Source of the DNA: Prevotella sp. E2-28
GTDB lineage: Bacteria; Bacteroidota; Bacteroidia; Bacteroidales; Bacteroidaceae
Assembly (NCBI RefSeq): GCF_022024055.1
Contig: NZ_CP091788.1
Span: 558,001 to 622,000 of the forward strand
Length of the DNA stretch: 64,000 nucleotides
Reading direction: 5' to 3'
Part shown: one piece after another, positions 50,742-60,482 of the stretch
Layout of the letters: the number at the start of each line of letters is the position of its first letter
Position numbering within the stretch: position 1 is the stretch's first letter
Translations under genes and position numbers: made by a program
Notes under the pieces: generated by a model
The model's database searches: none
What the model was told of the DNA's origin: nothing
The model's input: only the letters and a program-made list of their open reading frames with translations

Positions 50742-53700
50742 ATGGAAATAAGAAAATCTTTATTCAACTGGCTGCACATGCCATTTGGAAAGAGTGTGAT
50801 GTCGTGGGTGACTATCATGCTATTTTCATTTCTAGGTGTGCAGACAGCAATGGCTGATTCGTGGCCCCAGTATATCACGGATATCATTGTACTTGGTGGT
50901 TCGGCATCAGAGGTGGAATCCTACCGAACAAAATATGAGGGGCAGGGTTACACTGTTATCAGGTTTGACCTGAATGATGGTGCCGGTGGCGACTACATCT
51001 GGCTGGCCTATAAAAAGGGCGAGCGTAATAGTACCAATGGTGGGTATATTACCGACCTGGCTCTGAGTTATAATCAGCATGGCTCTACTGCTTCATGGGG
51101 AGGCCGTACCTATTATCGTGCACCTTATGATGGTGGTTCTCACTTTAAGAACATCAATGGTAACCTGAACAGTAATGTTTCGGGTTCTGACATCCATCTG
51201 TTCTATACGAGAGCCAACTTCAGTGACAAGCGTGCCGTCAGTTCTATCACTGTCAATAATAGCAGCAGTGGTGCTGTGGGTTGGGATTGTGGTAGTACGG
51301 CTGCTGACATGAACAAGGGCGCTGGTGGTAAATATATTTACCTGCACCTTTCTACGACAACAAAGACTAACCGTCCGAAGACGGATGTTGAGGTGTATAG
51401 TAATCTGACTTACGACTGCCGTGACCAGAAACTCATTAAAACAAACGGTTCAACAGATACTGGTACATTGATGTATCGTCTGGGCAGTGGTTCGTGGACC
51501 TCAAACCCCGATCAGATTACCGCTAAGACCCCAGGAACATATACCGTTTATTATTATGTTCAGGGAAACAACTATGGTAATGATTCGCAGACGAAATCAC
51601 AGAAGGTAACCCTTTCAAAGGGTGATGAATATCCTACACCTAAGAACTTCGGTGTGGCCAACCAGAATACTTATTCTAAGAAGGTCACCCTGTCATGGGA
51701 ACCACAGACCACATCAAATACAAAGACCAATGGTAAGTGGTATATTTATCGTAATGGCCAGAAACTGGATGAGGTGGCTTACAAATCGTCAAAGATTACC
51801 TATACGGATGACTTGAAGGATATTGCTTACAATACCAGTTTGAAATATACGGTAGCCTTTGCTGCCGATTCGTGGTATCTGACTACACCTGCCGATGCCT
51901 TGGGTTATACGGCAGAATGTGTTTATGACTTTAAGAGTGCTTTTGCTTTCGGTACATTGACAGCCAAGGAGGAAAACGGACAGATAAAACTGAATTGGAG
52001 CCATAGTTACATCCTGGATGCCAGCGGTACCAAGATTTACACAGTCTATATCCAGCGAGCTAACGCCCCCAAGGTGGGTAAGCAGCCAGAGTGGGTTGAT
52101 ATTGATCATGTGGACGTTAAGAGTGACAAGACATCTACTGGCAGTTATGTGGATAAATCTACACTCCAGTCTAATCATACCTATTGGTATCGCCTGAAGT
52201 TGGATGTGGAAGATGAAACTAAGTATTGTACACAGGCTACTATCCGTTTGAATGGTTCAACCATTACGGGATTCTCTGCTTCACGTGGTAACTATAACAA
52301 TGCCGTGAAACTGCAATGGACGGTGAATCAGGTGGGTAACTCTACTACTTATTTCACTATACAGCGTCGTCCTCTGGGTAGCACAAAGGATAGTGACTGG
52401 ACTGACATCTATACCACTAGCGGTACTGCTGCTGACTATAGCTATGAGGACCAGACCGCTCTGCCCGGTTCGTACAACCAGTATCGTGTATTGCTCCGTG
52501 AGTATGATGACTCAAATAACTTGAGTGAGAGCGACAACAGCATGACTGATGGCTTCTCTGTGGCAACAGGTGTGGTAAGTGGTCGTGTAAGCTTTGGTTC
52601 TGGCACTGCTGTTCAGGACGTGAAAATTACTATGCGCGCCAGCAATGCCGAAGGTGAGAAAGAGAGCAACTTCCGTTCACTGCAACTGATGGGTAACGAG
52701 ACCGGTATTCAGTGTATGGCAAGCGAAGATAAACTGAATGAGATGCTGAATGGCAGCTTCAGTGCCCAGATGTATGTGAAAGCCAGCAACTATAGCGGTG
52801 GTATGACGCAGAATGGTACTACCTATCAGTTGCTGAATATTAAGAACGTATTCATTGTAAATCTTAAATACGATTCTACCAACCAGCGCTATCAGGTTGG
52901 TGCTAGTGTCAATGGCACGCAGTATTGGTCTGCCGATTCTATTGGTGCCAACGACTGGAACCAGTTGAGCGTTGTTTATGACAACAAGACTGTGACATTC
53001 TATGTGGTAAATACTAAGGAAGAACTGAAGGACAGTAAGCTTACCGTTGTTCAACCTAGTTGGAAACGCAGTGGCTCTACTGCAAAATTGACTCTGGGTA
53101 ATAATACAACCTTCTCTGCTACGAATTTCAAAGGACAGTTGGATGAGTTCCGTTTCTTCACAAAAGCTTTGACGAAGGATGAGATTCTGAAGAACTACAA
53201 CCATACATTGGCGGGCTCAGAAAAGGAACTGGCTATTTACTGGCCTATGGACGAGGGTATCGAGAATGGTCAGCCCGTAGCTTATGACTTCAGTAAGCAA
53301 AACGGTATTAGCAACGGTAATCATGGTGAAGTAAATGGTACCGTTCTGTCACAGGCCAATGTACCCGACGAGGAGCAGTTAAGCCTGATGGCCTATACCG
53401 ATGGTGATGGTAACTATACTATCCGTGGCGTGGGCTTCTCTGGTGAAGGTACCAGTTACGTGATTTCTCCGTCACTGGGCGTACATCAGTTCTCGCCTGC
53501 CAACAAGAGCCGTTTCATCAACCTGAACTCACTCGTTCATTCTGGTGTGGACTTCGAGGATATCAGCTCATTCCCTGTAAGTGGTACTGTTTTCTTCGAG
53601 CATACCAGCATTCCTGTTGCTGATGCTTATCTGTACGTTGACGGTGTGATGGCATCAAAGGACGGCGAGCCTGTGATGACTGATGCCAATGGTAACTTCT

Positions 53701-56700
53701 TGATTGATGTGCCCATTGGTGACCACTTTGTACAGGTAAAGAAGAATGGTCATACATTCCTGAATGGAGGTCGTTATCCAAACGATCCTAATAATGTAGG
53801 TACGCGCGTATCTTTCGATGGCGCTGTAGAGAACCTGACCTTCTATGATAACACTTTGGTGATGGTGGCAGGTCGTGTAGCAGGTGGTGATATTGAATAT
53901 GAGAAGCCACTGGGTCTCTATCAGGGCGTAAATAATATCGGTCAGGCAACCTTGCGTCTGAGTCTTGAGAATGAGAACATCGGACAGTTGAACGTTGCTG
54001 ATCCAGATCCTAACAGTACCGTTTCAAGTACTGATCCTAACCCCAATGACCGCATCTTTGATACACAGTTTGGTACGGCTTCTGTTCCTGGAATGAAGAA
54101 CTACATCACTGTAACAACTGATGCTGCTACGGGTGAGTGGGCTGCTTTGTTGCCCCCATTGCGTTATGTCATCAAGGAGTTGAGCATTCCTTCTAACAAT
54201 AAGATTACGAAGAGCGACTTCTCACTGCCTACCATTGATGCCAGCAACCCCAGCATCGTTTATTCTGACTCTGTAGAAAACGGTACTGATGGCTATGTAA
54301 GGTTTGAATATCAGGCCAGTGCTAAGTTGGAGTATCGTTCTGAATCTACTATCGAGTTGAAGGAACATGAGAATGGTGCCTTTGGTATTGAAAGTCTTAA
54401 AGTGAAAGACTTGAATGGCAAGGAGCATGATGTGAAGATCTTTACCGAGAAGGGTGATGGTAGCATTGACTATGCTTTCGATTATCCCGTTTATAAAGAA
54501 CTCGATACTTATACCTACGATCTCTACGCTTGCGAACGTTATGAGAACAAGGATGATGCACAGAATATCGTAGTGGACGAGGTACCTCTCGCAGGCAGCA
54601 AGGTAACTATTAAGAACCAATACGCTTCTACCACCTCTGTTCTGTTTAGCGGTGAGGTACACGAAATGAAGGACGATGTACTGGAACTCGATTCTGCCGG
54701 TCGTGCTACTTATCAGTTCACTGTAGGTTATCCTAACATTCAGCAGCCTTATACACGTGGTCTGTCAATTACGTATGAGATTGGCGGTATCGAGAAGAGC
54801 TGGAGTGGTAATGGCACATTCAAGGCCATCGTATTGGGCGGTCTGCCTACTGGTAACAACTTCGTAACTGAAGGACCTGATGAAATTCTGATGGTGCTGC
54901 GCGATCCTCCTGGAACAGGTTCTTCTGCAACATGGAGCAAGGGCTCTTCTGTAGCGACATCTAAGAGCCGTACCGTAGAACCTCACTCTGAGACCTCTAT
55001 CAATACAACCATCTATGCTGGCGTAGAGCAGGCAACTGCCGAGGGTATTGGCTTCATGGTGATTCAGGATCTGGAGAGTAAGGTGAATATTGAGGCTGGT
55101 GCAGAGATTAATGCCAAGTGGGCTAACACCGCTGGTACCACAACAACAGTAACTGCTACCCGTGATATCTCTACCAGTGGCGAGTCTGACTTTGTTGGTG
55201 CCGTTGGTGACGTGTTCATCGGTTCTTCAAAGAATATTATCTTTGGTGCTTGTAACTCTGTTGACATTCGCTGGGATGAGGTGAATAATAAGCCAAATCT
55301 GAGCATGGAAGAGGCACTTGCTACTGGTGATCAGTTTACAACTGGTTTTGCTTATACACAGAATTATATTACAGGTGTTCTGATTCCTAATTTCATCAGC
55401 CTGCGTAATGGTTTGCTCCGTAAGGTCAGCAACATCTCAAGTGTTGCACGTCCTAAGAAGGGTGAAGATCCTATCTACGTGACTACACTGAGTGAAGATG
55501 ATGAGAACTTCGGAACAAGTAATAATGATGAAGATGTATGGGGCGATGACGCTGTTACGTTTGATAAACTGAAGGATGGCGTCTATGCTGGTCCTTCTTA
55601 TACGATGATTCTGCCTGAGGATTACGAGAAGAATAACTACCAGGATAAGGTGAACTTCTATAACCTGCAGATCTCTAAGTGGGAGAATGAGCTTCGCAAG
55701 AATGAGGAGGCTAAGGTAACCGCTATCCAGAACAGCTCTAAGTATCTGAAGGAGAACCATTCGTTCGACGCTGGCTCATCAATCACAGTGACCACCACCA
55801 ATGAGAAGACTAAGACTACTAAGAACGAGGAAGAACAGGAAATCAATGCTATCATTGGTTTGGAGACTGGATTCCGCTTTACTGGTGTAGGCTTGGGCGT
55901 ACATGTTGAGGAAAAGATTGGTGTGACCATTACTGAGGAACAGGAGAAAGAGGAGACAACAACACTGACTACCACCTATTCACTTGTTGAGGATGGTGAT
56001 GATGACTATCTGACAGTTGACGTGTTTGATGCTCCTGATGGCTTCGGTCCGATCTTCTATACTCGTGGCGGTGCAACTTGCTGTCCTTATGAGGATGAGG
56101 TTGTTACTGAGTATTACAAGCCCGGAACCGTGATCTCTGAGAAGACCGTGCAGATTGAGAAGCCTGAGATTGAAGCTCAGTCACAGCTCATCACAGGTAT
56201 TCCTGCAGGTGGAAAGGGTACACTGACCATGGCTATCCGCAATAATTCGGATACGAAGGAGGACTGCTGGTATAATATTAATGTAGTACCTGAGTCTAAC
56301 CCCGATGGTTTGGTAGTATTGATGGACGGTCTGAATGTTACCACAGGACGTGCTATCATGGTACGTGCTGGTGAGACTATGTACAAGACCTTCACCGTTG
56401 AGCAGTCAAATCCTGACGTCTTGAACTATAAGAATGTGAAGGTACGTATCGCTTCACAGTGTCAGCCTGATGATACTGGTGTATTCCCCGAGATCGCCGA
56501 TACAACGGAGTTCTCAGTGTTCTTCCAGCCTGCTTGCTCTGATATCAAGTTGGCCTCTACACACACTTTGGTGAATACCGATACTGAGACAGCTGTGAAA
56601 CTGAGCATCAGCGGTTATAACTACTCTATGGCTTCTTTGCAAGGCATCCGTTTGCAGTATAAGTCTCTGAACGATGCTGACTTTACCACACTGCAGGAAT

Positions 56701-59700
56701 ATGCTAAGGATGCAGACCGTGTAGCTAAGGATAAGAACTTGCTGCTGTTGCCTGCTCTTGAGGGCACTAACACACTTGACTATATTGTTGACCTTCGCGA
56801 TAAGACTCGTTTCTCTGACAAGTCGTATGTGTTCCGTGCAGTAACTGTATGCTTGCAGGGTGGCGTGGAAGTAAATAATGAGAGTGACGAGATTACCATT
56901 ACACGTGATATGTCTCGTCCAATGTTGATTGCTACGCCTACACCATCAGGTGGCGTATTGGGCATCGGTGATGACCTCATGGTTACTTTCAACGAGGATA
57001 TCCAGGGTTCTATTCTGAATAGCAACGATAACTTCACTGTTGCTGGTATACTGAATGAGTCAGAGGTTACTCATGACGTGGCTCTGAGCCTGACAGGCGA
57101 TAATGCCGTTAAGACAGAGACTACGATGGACCTCAACGGAAAGTCGTTCAGCACAAGCATGTGGGTGAACTACAGTAATGACGGTCGTCTGTTGCAGCAT
57201 GGCACTAATGATAACCACTTCACTGTTAGCATAGAGAATGGAAAACTGGTAGTTGCTGTCAATAACAGCAAGGCTACTTCTACTGTGGCTCTGCCTAAGG
57301 ATAAGTGGATGTATCTGAACGTGAGCTACGATGCTGAGAATGGTACCGTTAGCGCAGGTTATGCTCAGGATGCTTCAACTGTTTCACTGATCACTAAGGA
57401 GGAGGTTGGAACTTATCAGGGCAATGGTCCTGTTGCTCTGGGTGGTAATAACCTGACTGCAAAGGTTCAGGAACTGGCTATCTGGAACGATAGTCGTTCT
57501 ATGGCTCAGGCTCAGGCTGACATGTACACCACAAAGAGCCAATATACTAGCGGACTTCTGGGCTACTGGCCTTTGGATGAGGGTCATGGTGATGTAGCTA
57601 CTGATAAGGCTCGTAGTCGCAGCATGACTCTGCCTAGCACAAATGCTTGGTGGATCAATGGTGACAACTATGCTGTTGTACTTGATGGTACTAAGGCTGC
57701 TACTGCAGATATCTCAACTCTGAACACGACAGATTCTGAGGATTACCTTGTTGAGGCTTGGTTCAAGGCTGATGCTGAGCAGAATGGCGTAGCTTCAGTG
57801 CTGAGCACACAGGTAATGGATCTGCGTCTGAATGCAAAGGGCGAGATGGAAATCGAGCTCAGTGGTTCTACCGCTGAGGTGGTGAACAAAGACCTGCGCG
57901 ACGGTCAGTGGCACCATGTAGCTCTGAACGTGCTGAAGGGCACTAACGGTTCAGGTATTATCTACGTTGACGGACAGCAGTGTAAGACACTTGCCGCTTC
58001 AACGATGCCAGCTCTGTATGGTGATAAACTGATGCTGGGTGCTCATCGCAAGAGCATTGACGGTCAGGGTCTCTATACTTACGACCAGATGCTGAAGGGT
58101 GCCATCGATGAGGTACGTATCTGGAAGGGACGTCGTACTGCTGATGTGATTAAGAATAATATGTACGCACGTGTAAAGGCCGATGAGGCTGGTCTGGTGG
58201 CTTACTATCCTATGGAGCGCATCTCTCTGGATGAATACCGTCAGCTCGTTACCACCAGTACGCTGGCAAGCGCTGCAGGCGAGGCTGCCGAACTGAGCTT
58301 CTTTACTACTGGTGCTGCATCAACTACAGGTACTACCAGCAAGGATAATACCGCAGCTCTGAAGCAGGCTCCTACGCTGACGAATGTTCAGTTCAACTTC
58401 GTGGCTAGTGAGCGTCAGATCAAGGTGAACCTGACAGAGCAGCCCTACAAGTTGGAAGGTTGCAATGTCTCTGTAACGATTAAGAATGTGAAAGACGTTC
58501 ATGGTAATGCCTGCGACCCAATTACTTGGAGTGTATATGTACAGCAGAACAACCTGAAGTGGCAGGAACAGGAAATTGCGGTAACCAAGGCTGGTAATGA
58601 GGAAAAGACCTTCACGGCTACTATTGAGAACCGCGGTTCACAGACTGAGACCTGGAGCTTGAGTGGTATGCCTGAATGGCTCTCTACCGATGAGCTGGGT
58701 AGCACCTTGTCACCTCTGACTTCAAAGACCTTGGCATTCACAGTTTCTGATGGTCTGCCCATCGGTACTTACGAGACCACCGTTTATCTGACTGGTTCTC
58801 AGAGTATCGCAACTCCTCTGAATATCACCGTTGTATCTGAAGGCGAGGCTCCCAACTGGGTTGCTACTCCTGGCGAGAACACGATGACCGTAGTCGGCGT
58901 GCTGACCATCGACGGCGTACAGAGCAGTGATACAAAGGATATGGTAGCCGCCTTCCGTGGTACGGAGTGTGTTGGCGTAGCCCAGCCTAAGTACTTCAGC
59001 CGCTACGATGCCTACATGGTGATGATGACCGTTTACGGTAAGGATGAGGCAGCCCTGACCTATAAGGCTTACGATGCTTCTACAGGCACCATCTATCCTT
59101 CAGTGAGCGTCAGCAACGCAAGCGCCAATACCTTCGTTGCCGATAAGTCAGTAGGCACACTGAATACACCTGTGGTGTTCGTTCCCCTGAACGAGATTGA
59201 GCAGGATCTGTCACTCGACCGCGCTGGCTGGAAGTGGTTCTCACTGTATGCACAGCCAAAGGATAACAAGCCTAGCGTAGTGTTCAAGGATGTGAAGGAT
59301 GCAATCCAGACCCTGACCGACGGTACAAACACGCTGATTAAGTGGAACGGTGGTTTGACAAGCTTCGCTTACAACAAGATGTACAAGCTGAACGCTACCT
59401 CTGCCTTCGTAGAGACAATGGTAGGTGAGCCTACAGTAGCCGCTGATGTTGACATCACCCTGAATAGTGGCTGGAACTGGATCGGTTATCCTTGTCAGGC
59501 TGCAAACTCTCTGAATGCTGCCTTCGCTAGCGCAGAGCCTCAGGATGGTGATATCGTGAAGAACCAGACTGCCTTCGCTATCTACACCGAGGGCGAATGG
59601 GTCGGCTCTCTGACCTCTGTACAGCCTGGTGACGGTTATATGTATAGCAATACCGCAGCTAAGAAGACGTTCAACTTCCCGAAGCCTGCCGTAAGCGGTA

Positions 59701-60218
59701 AGCGTAGCGCTAATATCACCTCTAACCTCTCACTCCTCACCTCAAACTTCAAGGACAACATGACGATGATTGCTGTTGTGATGAATGGTGACGAGATTGT
59801 AGAGAATGCTGAGGTAAGCGTATTCGCAGGTGCTGAGCTTTGCGGATTGTCAACAGCAACCGTAAACGGTAAACACTTCCTGACCATCGGTGGTGAGGGC
59901 GCTGAGCAGCTGACCTACGTGGTGAAGACCGCTGAAGGTGAGTACCTGTTGCAGCAGAGTGACATCTTCCAGAAGGATGTGATGAAGGGCTCAATGGCTC
60001 AGCCTTACGTGCTGCAGCTGGCAGAGACCACGGCTATCGACATGGCACAGATGTCAAATATCAAGAGCATCCAGCTGATTGACGCTAGTGGCCGTACGAT
60101 AGGTACGAGCGAGAAGCTTTATACAAAGGACGACCTGAAGCAGCTGCCCGCTGGTGTTTACTTCCAGCAGGTAACATTGAAGAACGGTCAGACCCGCGTA
60201 CAGAAGATGACTCGATAA
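50742..60218 (+). CDS. Giant T9SS-type secreted multidomain protein, unit 3
   Basis: 3158 aa paralogue of 39066-48698. Signal peptide ends QTAMADS. The N-terminus (~40-203) is unlike that of its paralogue and shows two beta-prism (MABP-like) repeats: GQGYTVIRFDLNDGAGGDYIWL...ITDLALS and DMNKGAGGKYIYLHL. From ~297 it parallels the paralogue: FN3-like, LamG (~640-836), FPVSGTVFFEH (~943), coiled segment with WENELRKNEEAK, GGATCCPYEDE (~1780), LamG pair (~2110-2487), two companion-type domains (~2707-2813, 3004-3097), and the same sorting domain ending in LPAGVYFQQVT...QKMTR. The last ~460 nt are almost identical in DNA to the paralogue. Function unknown; exported by T9SS by inference. Confidence 0.87.
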   Translation: MEIRKSLFNWLHMPFGKSVMSWVTIMLFSFLGVQTAMADSWPQYITDIIVLGGSASEVESYRTKYEGQGYTVIRFDLNDGAGGDYIWLAYKKGERNSTNGGYITDLALSYNQHGSTASWGGRTYYRAPYDGGSHFKNINGNLNSNVSGSDIHLFYTRANFSDKRAVSSITVNNSSSGAVGWDCGSTAADMNKGAGGKYIYLHLSTTTKTNRPKTDVEVYSNLTYDCRDQKLIKTNGSTDTGTLMYRLGSGSWTSNPDQITAKTPGTYTVYYYVQGNNYGNDSQTKSQKVTLSKGDEYPTPKNFGVANQNTYSKKVTLSWEPQTTSNTKTNGKWYIYRNGQKLDEVAYKSSKITYTDDLKDIAYNTSLKYTVAFAADSWYLTTPADALGYTAECVYDFKSAFAFGTLTAKEENGQIKLNWSHSYILDASGTKIYTVYIQRANAPKVGKQPEWVDIDHVDVKSDKTSTGSYVDKSTLQSNHTYWYRLKLDVEDETKYCTQATIRLNGSTITGFSASRGNYNNAVKLQWTVNQVGNSTTYFTIQRRPLGSTKDSDWTDIYTTSGTAADYSYEDQTALPGSYNQYRVLLREYDDSNNLSESDNSMTDGFSVATGVVSGRVSFGSGTAVQDVKITMRASNAEGEKESNFRSLQLMGNETGIQCMASEDKLNEMLNGSFSAQMYVKASNYSGGMTQNGTTYQLLNIKNVFIVNLKYDSTNQRYQVGASVNGTQYWSADSIGANDWNQLSVVYDNKTVTFYVVNTKEELKDSKLTVVQPSWKRSGSTAKLTLGNNTTFSATNFKGQLDEFRFFTKALTKDEILKNYNHTLAGSEKELAIYWPMDEGIENGQPVAYDFSKQNGISNGNHGEVNGTVLSQANVPDEEQLSLMAYTDGDGNYTIRGVGFSGEGTSYVISPSLGVHQFSPANKSRFINLNSLVHSGVDFEDISSFPVSGTVFFEHTSIPVADAYLYVDGVMASKDGEPVMTDANGNFLIDVPIGDHFVQVKKNGHTFLNGGRYPNDPNNVGTRVSFDGAVENLTFYDNTLVMVAGRVAGGDIEYEKPLGLYQGVNNIGQATLRLSLENENIGQLNVADPDPNSTVSSTDPNPNDRIFDTQFGTASVPGMKNYITVTTDAATGEWAALLPPLRYVIKELSIPSNNKITKSDFSLPTIDASNPSIVYSDSVENGTDGYVRFEYQASAKLEYRSESTIELKEHENGAFGIESLKVKDLNGKEHDVKIFTEKGDGSIDYAFDYPVYKELDTYTYDLYACERYENKDDAQNIVVDEVPLAGSKVTIKNQYASTTSVLFSGEVHEMKDDVLELDSAGRATYQFTVGYPNIQQPYTRGLSITYEIGGIEKSWSGNGTFKAIVLGGLPTGNNFVTEGPDEILMVLRDPPGTGSSATWSKGSSVATSKSRTVEPHSETSINTTIYAGVEQATAEGIGFMVIQDLESKVNIEAGAEINAKWANTAGTTTTVTATRDISTSGESDFVGAVGDVFIGSSKNIIFGACNSVDIRWDEVNNKPNLSMEEALATGDQFTTGFAYTQNYITGVLIPNFISLRNGLLRKVSNISSVARPKKGEDPIYVTTLSEDDENFGTSNNDEDVWGDDAVTFDKLKDGVYAGPSYTMILPEDYEKNNYQDKVNFYNLQISKWENELRKNEEAKVTAIQNSSKYLKENHSFDAGSSITVTTTNEKTKTTKNEEEQEINAIIGLETGFRFTGVGLGVHVEEKIGVTITEEQEKEETTTLTTTYSLVEDGDDDYLTVDVFDAPDGFGPIFYTRGGATCCPYEDEVVTEYYKPGTVISEKTVQIEKPEIEAQSQLITGIPAGGKGTLTMAIRNNSDTKEDCWYNINVVPESNPDGLVVLMDGLNVTTGRAIMVRAGETMYKTFTVEQSNPDVLNYKNVKVRIASQCQPDDTGVFPEIADTTEFSVFFQPACSDIKLASTHTLVNTDTETAVKLSISGYNYSMASLQGIRLQYKSLNDADFTTLQEYAKDADRVAKDKNLLLLPALEGTNTLDYIVDLRDKTRFSDKSYVFRAVTVCLQGGVEVNNESDEITITRDMSRPMLIATPTPSGGVLGIGDDLMVTFNEDIQGSILNSNDNFTVAGILNESEVTHDVALSLTGDNAVKTETTMDLNGKSFSTSMWVNYSNDGRLLQHGTNDNHFTVSIENGKLVVAVNNSKATSTVALPKDKWMYLNVSYDAENGTVSAGYAQDASTVSLITKEEVGTYQGNGPVALGGNNLTAKVQELAIWNDSRSMAQAQADMYTTKSQYTSGLLGYWPLDEGHGDVATDKARSRSMTLPSTNAWWINGDNYAVVLDGTKAATADISTLNTTDSEDYLVEAWFKADAEQNGVASVLSTQVMDLRLNAKGEMEIELSGSTAEVVNKDLRDGQWHHVALNVLKGTNGSGIIYVDGQQCKTLAASTMPALYGDKLMLGAHRKSIDGQGLYTYDQMLKGAIDEVRIWKGRRTADVIKNNMYARVKADEAGLVAYYPMERISLDEYRQLVTTSTLASAAGEAAELSFFTTGAASTTGTTSKDNTAALKQAPTLTNVQFNFVASERQIKVNLTEQPYKLEGCNVSVTIKNVKDVHGNACDPITWSVYVQQNNLKWQEQEIAVTKAGNEEKTFTATIENRGSQTETWSLSGMPEWLSTDELGSTLSPLTSKTLAFTVSDGLPIGTYETTVYLTGSQSIATPLNITVVSEGEAPNWVATPGENTMTVVGVLTIDGVQSSDTKDMVAAFRGTECVGVAQPKYFSRYDAYMVMMTVYGKDEAALTYKAYDASTGTIYPSVSVSNASANTFVADKSVGTLNTPVVFVPLNEIEQDLSLDRAGWKWFSLYAQPKDNKPSVVFKDVKDAIQTLTDGTNTLIKWNGGLTSFAYNKMYKLNATSAFVETMVGEPTVAADVDITLNSGWNWIGYPCQAANSLNAAFASAEPQDGDIVKNQTAFAIYTEGEWVGSLTSVQPGDGYMYSNTAAKKTFNFPKPAVSGKRSANITSNLSLLTSNFKDNMTMIAVVMNGDEIVENAEVSVFAGAELCGLSTATVNGKHFLTIGGEGAEQLTYVVKTAEGEYLLQQSDIFQKDVMKGSMAQPYVLQLAETTAIDMAQMSNIKSIQLIDASGRTIGTSEKLYTKDDLKQLPAGVYFQQVTLKNGQTRVQKMTR
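59717..59751 (+). repeat. Heptamer tract in the unit 3 giant gene
   Basis: Five 7-nt units (CACCTCT, AACCTCT, CACTCCT, CACCTCA, AACTTCA) coding TSNLSLLTSNF, at the same place as the tract in the unit 2 giant. Confidence 0.85.
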
Positions 60219-60235
60219 TATCAATATCTGAAAAT

Positions 60236-60274
60236 AAAAATCCCCGCTGGTCACTATGACAGCGGGGATTTTTT
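60236..60274 (+). terminator. Terminator of the unit 3 operon
   Basis: AAAAATCCCCGCTG (60236-60249) pairs with CAGCGGGGATTTTT (60260-60273), with a T run. Confidence 0.92.
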
Positions 60275-60285
60275 ATTGTAAAAAA

Positions 60286-60477
60286 TAGCACTAATAGCAC
60301 TCACCCTTTATTTATCGGCATTTCAGTAGTGATATTATATGTGATGTTAGTGATATTTGAGAGGGAAGTAGTGATATTTAGAGGGTATTTCGACATATTA
60401 TATAGGTCATAAACAGCCTACTTATGAAATTATCTCTTAGACTTACGGAAATAACTCTTAGGCTTATGAAATCTGAC
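60286..60477. repeat. Cluster of short tandem repeats between unit 3 and the zinc-motif gene
   Basis: Three kinds: TAGCACTAA/TAGCACTCA (9 nt, 60286-60303); two copies of TAGTGATATTTgAGAGGG (~60348-60386), with a shorter relative at 60327; and a 21-nt unit repeated 2.6 times (60421-60477, core CTTAnGnAATnAnCTCTTAG). No gene is seen in this 208-nt gap. Confidence 0.75.
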
Positions 60478-60482
60478 GCAAC

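Noticed and set aside
28251..60274. Surface island as a polysaccharide utilisation locus
   Set aside because: No SusC/SusD pair, no glycoside hydrolase and no hybrid two-component sensor is visible in this interval.
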